From: Coemansia sp. RSA 1804
Taxonomy: Eukaryota; Kickxellomycota; Kickxellomycetes; Kickxellales; Kickxellaceae
NCBI GenBank assembly: GCA_027578815.1
Contig: JANBTH010000799.1
Coordinates: 1 to 11,224 of the forward strand
Length of the DNA stretch: 11,224 nt
Direction of reading: 5' to 3'
Positions within the stretch are counted from its first letter, which is position 1; the number at the start of each line of letters is the position of its first letter. The translations under genes and the position numbers were made by a program. A model generated the notes under the pieces. That model ran no database searches. It saw only the letters and a program-made list of their open reading frames with translations, and was not told the origin of the DNA. Positions 6,866 to 11,224 of the stretch are shown one piece after another.

Positions 6866-7093
6866 ATGTCTTTTTCAAAGTACACTGTAACAGCCAAATT
6901 TGTAGCAAAAAACACACGGACTAACATGCATGTTTCCGTTAATGTATTTGCGCTTAATGAGGGTAATGCATTGGAAAATGCTATGATAGCTTTTGTTAGA
7001 GCAGTTATTAAAAGTATGAATTGTAATGGTAAATTTGCACGGAATTTTATAGAATCATGTGAAGCAACATATACTTGTAAGAAGGTTTCATAA
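6866..7093 (+). CDS. Small protein of unknown family, paralog 1
   Basis: 75 residues from the ATG at 6866 (context AAAAATGTC). I do not recognise the family. It opens MSFSKYTVTAK and is related to the 75-residue protein at 7536: eight of the first eleven residues match, both have a VSVN strand (23-26 here), and both end with S-x-x-A-T-aromatic-x-x-K-K/R. Expected structure is two beta strands (6-15 and 21-29), a helix (about 32-51), a short helix and a final strand (65-73). It has no signal peptide and no membrane segment, so a soluble cytoplasmic or nuclear protein is likely. There are three cysteines (53, 65, 71) that the paralog lacks. Codons are AT-rich, unlike Rpb7 next door. The upstream TTTTGTCTTT tract is shared with paralog 2. 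Two short upstream ATGs (6808, 6819) may or may not lie in the mRNA. Confidence 0.6.
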   Translation: MSFSKYTVTAKFVAKNTRTNMHVSVNVFALNEGNALENAMIAFVRAVIKSMNCNGKFARNFIESCEATYTCKKVS

Positions 7094-7294
7094 GCATTTT
7101 TTTGTTTGGTAATAGTTAATACCAATGATTATACATATATATGTAATAATACGTATAAAAGGGTAAAAAGAGATTACAGATAAAACAACAAAAATGTAAA
7201 AAAATAAGAAAAGCAAAAATATAGCTAGTCACTTAAATATTTACATGCACTTTAATAAGCTATGGCAATAATAGCATACTCACAATTTGCTGTA

Positions 7295-7317
7295 TGTTGT
7301 ATTAAGATAATACAACA
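7295..7317. repeat. 10-bp perfect hairpin with 3-base loop
   Basis: TGTTGTATTA (7295-7304) and TAATACAACA (7308-7317) around AGA. A tight perfect stem in the spacer between the small paralogs. Function unknown. Confidence 0.6.
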
Positions 7318-7458
7318 ATCCAATGCCTCAAGTCCCAACACGACGCCAAAAGTATGAATAGCTACCATGACGTAGGAATGAGTAAAACAAATTGATATAA
7401 TACAAAAACTAAAAGAAAAAGACAGACATTATACTTGCCACTGCTGTAAAACGTGTAA

Positions 7459-7465
7459 TATATAA
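7459..7465 (+). promoter_or_regulatory. TATA box of small paralog 2
   Basis: TATATAA starting 77 bases before the ATG at 7536, the same spacing as for paralog 1. The TTTTGTCTTT pyrimidine tract follows at 7503-7512, 33 bases before the ATG (32 in paralog 1). Confidence 0.55.
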
Positions 7466-7535
7466 TGCCAGCCTATAGCTGAATTACATATTCAATTTTT
7501 TGTTTTGTCTTTATCCCTTTTGCATTTTATTAAAA

Positions 7536-7763
7536 ATGTCGTTTATATTCTATAATGTAACTGCTAAAAACCTGGAGTTTGATGGATATGATGGAAAACC
7601 AATTGTTGTTTCCGTAAATGCGAATAATAGAAAAGATGCTAGAGCAAAAGGAAAAAAGAAAATTAGAGATACACTTGTAAAAAATTTCAATTATACTAAA
7701 TCCGAGGAAGATCGTATAGTAAAATCTGCCAGTGCTACATTTGCTACTAAAAGATTAAATTAG
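7536..7763 (+). CDS. Small protein of unknown family, paralog 2
   Basis: 75 residues from the ATG at 7536, the same length as its relative at 6866. It opens MSFIFYNVTAK, carries VVSVN (24-28) and ends SASATFATKRLN. It shows the same expected strand-strand-helix-helix-strand pattern. The middle is strongly basic (RKDARAKGKKKIRD, about 32-45), which might suit nucleic-acid binding. That is inference only. It has no cysteine, no signal peptide and no membrane segment. The conservation of both ends, equal length and matching promoter layout against a diverged middle is the main argument that both frames are real genes under selection. The family is not recognised. Confidence 0.6.
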   Translation: MSFIFYNVTAKNLEFDGYDGKPIVVSVNANNRKDARAKGKKKIRDTLVKNFNYTKSEEDRIVKSASATFATKRLN

Positions 7764-7878
7764 TTGTGTTTTCTGGATATATACGATTCAGTTTTCTAGA
7801 ATTCAATGTGCAATCTGAATAGACTTTTTCTAGTCATCTTTGAGTAAACGCTTTTACCTTTACATTATACAATAATAG

Positions 7879-7971
7879 GCTGCTTGTTATGATGACATAG
7901 GAGATGTTAACATTTGATTGGAATGTTAACATTCGATGCAAAAGTAAACATCTCTGGTCATCACAAGTAGC
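7879..7971. repeat. 93-bp foldback element with nested palindromes
   Basis: Arms pair as GCTGCTTGT (7879-7887) with ACAAGTAGC (7963-7971, one G-T pair), GATGAC (7891-7896) with GTCATC (7957-7962), and GAGATGTT (7901-7908) with AACATCTC (7947-7954). That gives 23 base pairs broken by a 3-base bulge and a small internal loop. The interior contains the perfect palindrome AATGTTAACATT (7922-7933) and an 11-base near copy (7904-7914). The size and shape fit a miniature inverted-repeat element or a hairpin RNA. I see no clear target-site duplication. Confidence 0.5.
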
Positions 7972-8007
7972 ATTTTCGTATTAGGATTTGATCTATAGTA
8001 GTGTACT

Positions 8008-8063
8008 CTTTTAATAGTGAATGATTGGTGGCTATAAAAGCACCGATATTCACTATTAGAAAG
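8008..8063. repeat. 56-bp hairpin with a TATA box in its loop
   Basis: TAATAGTGAAT (8012-8022) pairs perfectly with ATTCACTATTA (8048-8058). Outside it CTTT pairs with AAAG past a one-base bulge. Inside it ATTGGT pairs with ACCGAT (one G-T pair), then GCT with AGC, closing on the loop ATAAA. That makes about 24 pairs in 56 bases. TATAAAAG (8033-8040) spans the tip. It could be a foldback mobile element, a small-RNA hairpin precursor, or a cruciform-forming promoter. Confidence 0.5.
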
Positions 8064-8231
8064 GAGGATGTTTCTTTAGGTAGTAATTTTATTAAAAAGA
8101 AAATTGGAAGTCTACGATACTGCTGTAAAAAAGTGTAATGTGTGCACTATGCATAAAGAACAGTGTTCTATATATACAATATCTATGTAAGAATTATTTA
8201 AACTGCAGAATGTATGTTTGGACTTCAAAAT

Positions 8232-8259
8232 TGTTTTTGTAAAAATAATTACAAAAACA
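8232..8259. repeat. 11-bp perfect inverted repeat
   Basis: TGTTTTTGTAA (8232-8242) and TTACAAAAACA (8249-8259) around AAATAA. A perfect stem about 260 bp before the F-box ATG. Function unknown. Confidence 0.6.
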
Positions 8260-8430
8260 GAATCCAGTGCAGTTCACAATCAAGAAACCAAAGCCTTACA
8301 AAAAAGACAATTGCTTTTGCCAAAAACAGCTGCCTTTTAGATTTCTTTGTCAAAAATATCGAGTTTGTCTTTCAAAAAACAGCTGTTTAATTTGCAACGT
8401 TTATCTTGGTTATTTGCTTTATTAGAGCAT

Positions 8431-8438
8431 TATAAAAG
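8431..8438 (+). promoter_or_regulatory. TATA box of the F-box gene
   Basis: TATAAAAG, 87 bases before the ATG at 8518 and similar to the 77-base spacing of the two small paralogs. It supports 8518 as the intended start and a short leader. Confidence 0.5.
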
Positions 8439-8517
8439 TCGAAAAGTTAGCAAAGAATGCTTCTTCTTTGAGTTTTTATTATCTACTCTTATTTCTAACC
8501 ATATACATTTACAGAAC

Positions 8518-10012
8518 ATGCATATCAACAGTCTTCCAACTGATATTCTTTTTGCTATCCTCAAGCCTTACTGCGAGGAAGAGTTTTATTTTAATGGTTG
8601 CTTTAGAAGACACAAACATTCTTTTTGTTTGTCAAAAATGGCGAAGGATTGCATTGCCAGTAACTTTTAATAAGTTATCTATCAGTCTCAGTGACAAGTT
8701 GTGGATAACCATAGATGTAACGGCTAATTATTTGAAACAATATCCACATGCTGTTGACATCAAAATTGATTCTATGGGTGATGGGCCTTTGGAGTGTCTG
8801 GAAAAGATCCTTAAAACACTTGAAGCATATAATGGCTTTTTTGGCAATGTCGAGAATTTAATTTTGAATTTTGAATTTCCTGGCGTGCCGTTTGATCATG
8901 TTGAACAGGATCCAGTAACGAAAAATAGAATTGCGCAAATTGCAAAAAAATTCAAAGTACTACTTCCAGGTATTACATTTTTGCGTAGTTATAACCATTC
9001 TGATAGAAACGCTGTATTTATATTTGAAGCTGCTTTCATAAAATTATATGCACCGCAGCTAACACAAGTAAAAGTAAGCTCAAAGTCTTTGGATTCTGAC
9101 ACACATTTTGCTAGTTCACTGTTCAACCTTAGGCTTAATTGGTATCGGGATTCACCTATTCTTTCAAAAATAAATGTGGATAATCTAACAAAGTTAGAGC
9201 TAGTATGCATTGATAAAACGTTTGACTGGAGTGTATTCTCTCATGAAAATGCAGATAATTCTGGCATGATTTATTTTCCAGTACTAAAGTATTTGGCAAT
9301 TAATGTAATTCATAGTCAGGAAAACCCGGTCGATCTAGGTAACAAATTTAACTACACACTGGAAACACCACAACTTGAGTACTTGGATGTAAATAATCTC
9401 TGTCCATTTACCTGCTATTTATTGGCATCTATGTCAACAGAAAAGATGCTTAACAAATTTATCATCTCAGATAGCCCCGATATTATGTTTGTATTGTATG
9501 GATTTGGCTTATCAAATTCAACCAAGAATGTGTTTAATAAGTATTACAATATCTCTTTCATAAGCAGAGAAGTGGATTTCATTGAACTTGCAAATGATTT
9601 ACAAGCCACTAAAGGGTTTACATGCTCTGCAATGGAGGTAATTATAGATAAGCAGATTTCCACATCAGATGTGCAACGCATCTACTGGCCACATGTAACA
9701 AAAATGACGGCCTATGGTGGCATAGGTCTCGCCTATGTCCTGGAACTGATTAGATCAAAGCTGCCTAAACTAGTGTGGCTGGAGACATATAATATTTTGA
9801 TAGAAGACACCGATGGCACCTCGTTTGTTATTCCAGAACTTCAGGATGGCTCTATTAGCCCAATCGAGTCCAAGCTCAAGTCACTGGTGTATGGATTTGA
9901 CAATTATGATTACACGGGTATACACGAATTAAGCAAAGTGTTTGAAAGGTCAATGGCAAAAATAATAAAGTCGTTAAAGAGTTTCAGATCTTCGCAAGTC
10001 ATTTTAATGTAG
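8518..10012 (+). CDS. F-box / leucine-rich-repeat-like protein, interrupted by one frameshift
   Basis: Likely substrate-recognition subunit of an SCF ubiquitin ligase. The first frame, from the ATG at 8518, reads NSLPTDILFAILKPYC, the first half of an F-box. The second half, VALEDTNILFVCQKWRRIALPVTF, lies in the +1 frame from about 8590, so one extra base separates them, most simply in the T runs at 8583-8591. Correcting one base gives about 497 residues. As it stands, the first frame stops at 8670, and the second frame alone could start only at the ATG at 8594 (472 residues, headless F-box). The rest has irregular leucine-rich repeats (LPKLVWLETY, LEYLDVNNL, LKYLAINVI) typical of divergent fungal F-box proteins. 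Composition is AT-rich. The long downstream frame is fully open, so the break may be recent, a sequencing error, or a very small intron. The nearest GT-AG pair here would remove only 10 bases. Confidence 0.7.
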
Positions 10013-10458
10013 CATAAAATTCAGTGGAAGGAGTACATTGTAACGTTTTCTTTTTCAGTTTTATATACAATAGATATCAATATCTTTAAGCAATTTTTAA
10101 AGATTTCCAGTTAAAACCCATTTTTGATTTCAGACTCTTGACTGGCCAGGTACATGCTTGTGGTTTGGTCAAGATGCATGCACTTTTCTTGGGCTCTACT
10201 GAGCACGAAACATTAAACCAACATAGCGTATAAATGACCGACTCCAAGCCCTCAAGTGCGAGAAAACCCATCTTTACCATAGTGCCTGATATTTGCTGCT
10301 GTTGCTGGATCATGATCACGACTCGTTTTTATCTTTTTTATTCTAGCTTTTTTTGCGATTGAAGATAAAAAGATCTTCACTTGATAACACTGTTTTGTAT
10401 GTAATTCTTTGCTTTTTGTATTCATTCTTCTTTTCTCAATAGTTAAATAGGCGCTGTA
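10013..10458. other. Spacer after the F-box gene with unresolved small open frames
   Basis: No confident gene. On the minus strand an ATG frame runs 10313-10086 (75 codons, Gln-rich start MIQQQQQISG). Alternatively, 10198-10111 reads in another frame as a protein-like C-terminus (EKCMHLDQTTSMYLASQES and on to a TAA), which would need an intron from GTAAAG (10277) to CAG (10199). On the plus strand a 42-codon Cys-rich frame lies at 10234-10362. None can be chosen from sequence alone. The right part is the promoter of the 10459 gene. Confidence 0.35.
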
Positions 10459-10653
10459 ATGTCGTTATTGTTAAGAATAGGCGTGCCCTTGCTGGCCAGC
10501 GGTGTGGGCGGGGCTATTGCGTTCTACACATTCCAGCCAATTATCAAGGAGAATCGCGATGAGCAAAAGAGGCGACGCGAAGAGGTTCAAAAGTACCTAG
10601 AAGAACGGCAGCAAAAGAAGGAGCTAAAGCAAAAACAAAATGAGACTAAATAA
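10459..10653 (+). CDS. Small single-pass membrane protein, probably mitochondrial
   Basis: 64 residues from an ATG. Residues about 4-25 (LLRIGVPLLASGVGGAIAFY) form one glycine-containing membrane helix. Residues 30-64 are a highly charged Lys/Glu/Gln helix (NRDEQKRRREEVQKYLEER). There is no presequence. The layout, a short N-terminal anchor followed by a charged helix, is that of inner-membrane assembly factors such as the Cbp4/UQCC3 or Pet117 types, but I see no diagnostic motif and do not name it. AATAAA follows at 10709-10714. It is convergent with Sec31, 88 bp away. Confidence 0.7.
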   Translation: MSLLLRIGVPLLASGVGGAIAFYTFQPIIKENRDEQKRRREEVQKYLEERQQKKELKQKQNETK

Positions 10654-10708
10654 CCTAACAGTTTAAATTACTTGAATTTACATTATATTCGATCGCAGAT
10701 ATTGTGTA

Positions 10709-10714
10709 AATAAA
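10709..10714 (+). terminator. Poly(A) signal AATAAA of the small membrane protein gene
   Basis: Canonical AATAAA 55 bases after the TAA stop, in the 88-bp gap between convergent genes. Confidence 0.5.
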
Positions 10715-10741
10715 ATAAGGAAAAGAGAAATGGTCTACTAT

Positions 10742-11224
10742 TCAGTTCTTTTGCAACAACTCGATTATACGCTTAACGCCAACAAGCCATTTGAGCTCGG
10801 CAGTGTATGCGTCTGTCTGGAGCAGATCTCTAAGCACGGAGGCAGCGTCAGCAAGGCTGGCAGCTTCCACAAGCACAGCGATGGTGCAGAGTGTAGCAAC
10901 CAGAGCATCATCCACAGCATCCAGACGCTCGTCCATCAGCGCCAGACGCTTTGCAGAGTCCTCGGCCATGCGCTGTGCCATTGGACTAGAATCGGCTGCA
11001 GTGATTTCATCTATAGCGCTGTGGAGTATCCGCTTGACAAGGACCACCTGGTCCAGGCGGTCTGCAGGCATCTTGTCTTTGGCGTCAACAACCATGAAGG
11101 ACGATGCGTCGGAGCCGCCGATTTCCGACGGAGTCACCGCTGCTGCTGCTGCTGCTGCTTCGGCTGCATTCTGCGGCTGCTGCTTCTTGAAGACCGTTGT
11201 TGGCGGGTCGTTCCAGTGCCCAGC
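10742..11224 (-). CDS. SEC31: Sec31 C-terminal part (COPII outer coat), cut by the window edge
   Basis: The frame is open from the right edge to the TGA at 10742, so the gene's 5' part lies outside the window. 160 codons are visible. Just inside the edge is GHWNDPP, the WNDPP motif found before the C-terminal domain of Sec31. Next comes a poly-alanine stretch of seven (codons mostly GCA) with a variable linker. The last about 110 residues, from DKMPADRLDQVVLVKRILHS to the end, are an all-helical domain of the SRA1-like type that closes Sec31 proteins (compare the human segment around AxxDPxxKRKLDDAxKRLExLYD). Sec31 with Sec13 forms the outer cage of COPII vesicles leaving the ER. Sec31 is the best match, and confidence is limited because only the end is visible. 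Confidence 0.85.
   Translation of the reverse strand, partial: AGHWNDPPTTVFKKQQPQNAAEAAAAAAAVTPSEIGGSDASSFMVVDAKDKMPADRLDQVVLVKRILHSAIDEITAADSSPMAQRMAEDSAKRLALMDERLDAVDDALVATLCTIAVLVEAASLADAASVLRDLLQTDAYTAELKWLVGVKRIIELLQKN

Larger units (their letters stand above)
7094..7535. other. AT-rich spacer between the two small paralogs
   Basis: No gene is seen. It contains a weak 6-bp hairpin just after the stop of paralog 1 (TTGGTA 7106-7111, TACCAA 7120-7125), a near-palindrome around ACATATATATGT (7128-7150) followed by TATAAAAG (7154-7161), a 10-bp perfect hairpin (7295-7317) and the promoter of paralog 2. Confidence 0.5.
7764..8517. other. AT-rich spacer with foldback elements before the F-box gene
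   Basis: About 750 bp without a supportable gene. It holds three inverted repeats (7879-7971, 8008-8063, 8232-8259), two copies of CAAAAA(A)CAGCTG (8321-8332 and 8373-8385) and the F-box gene TATA box (8431-8438). Just before the F-box ATG a good splice-acceptor look-alike occurs (CTAAC branch 8495-8499, TTTACAG ending 8514). A leader intron is therefore conceivable, though the TATA spacing makes it unnecessary. Confidence 0.5.

Noticed and set aside
8340..8400. A third relic copy of the small paralog (TTTGTCAAAAATATCGAG resembles the start context)
   Set aside because: The similarity stops after about a dozen bases, and no part of the translation matches the paralogs.
8187..8514. A 328-bp 5'-leader intron before the F-box gene (GTAAGA to CTAAC...TTTACAG)
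   Set aside because: The splice signals look good, but a TATA box at 8431 inside it gives a normal leader without splicing. RNA evidence would be needed.
8597..8606. A 10-bp GT-AG intron (GTTGCTTTAG) that would restore the F-box frame
   Set aside because: Far below any known spliceosomal intron length in fungi. A one-base indel is simpler.
1..11224. CRISPR arrays, rRNA, tRNA, transposase or phage genes
   Set aside because: No regularly spaced repeats, no RNA gene signatures and no transposase-like frames were found. The setting is eukaryotic.

Overview
The window looks like nuclear DNA of a fungus. The genes are eukaryotic (Hikeshi/OPI10, HDHD2-type phosphatase, MYG1, Rpb7, Sec31), they are compact and mostly without introns, they have AATAAA signals very close to stop codons, and they sit 90-250 bp apart. 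The divergent F-box/leucine-rich-like protein and the intron-poor layout suggest an early-diverging lineage, possibly Kickxellomycotina (Coemansia-like). That placement is an inference from family resemblance recalled from memory, not from a search.

Left part (1-5942), GC-rich housekeeping genes. From left to right: a Hikeshi homologue on the minus strand (232-912); two plus-strand dithiol glutaredoxins that arose by tandem duplication (1374-1886 and 2493-2870); and three minus-strand genes in a row, an HDHD2-like HAD phosphatase (3099-3896), a MYG1 exonuclease with a mitochondrial-type leader (4103-5194) and RNA polymerase II subunit Rpb7 (5430-5942). The second glutaredoxin has lost the glutathione-binding GG-C-D-D motif and the shared C-terminal tail. 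It has a heat-shock-element-like array upstream.

Middle part (about 5950-10080), a sharply AT-rich island that looks accessory. It holds two 75-residue paralogous proteins of unknown function (6866-7093 and 7536-7763) with TATA boxes at identical spacing from the ATG, a series of perfect or near-perfect inverted repeats (two of them long foldbacks with 23-24 bp stems), and a roughly 497-residue F-box/LRR-like protein (8518-10012) whose F-box is split by a one-base frameshift. This is the least conventional stretch.

Right part (10100-11224) returns to ordinary composition: a small predicted single-pass membrane protein of mitochondrial-assembly type (10459-10653) and, convergent to it, the C-terminal end of Sec31 (10742 to the window edge). 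Nothing suggests an operon. The most unusual material is the small paralog pair together with the foldback elements of the AT-rich island.
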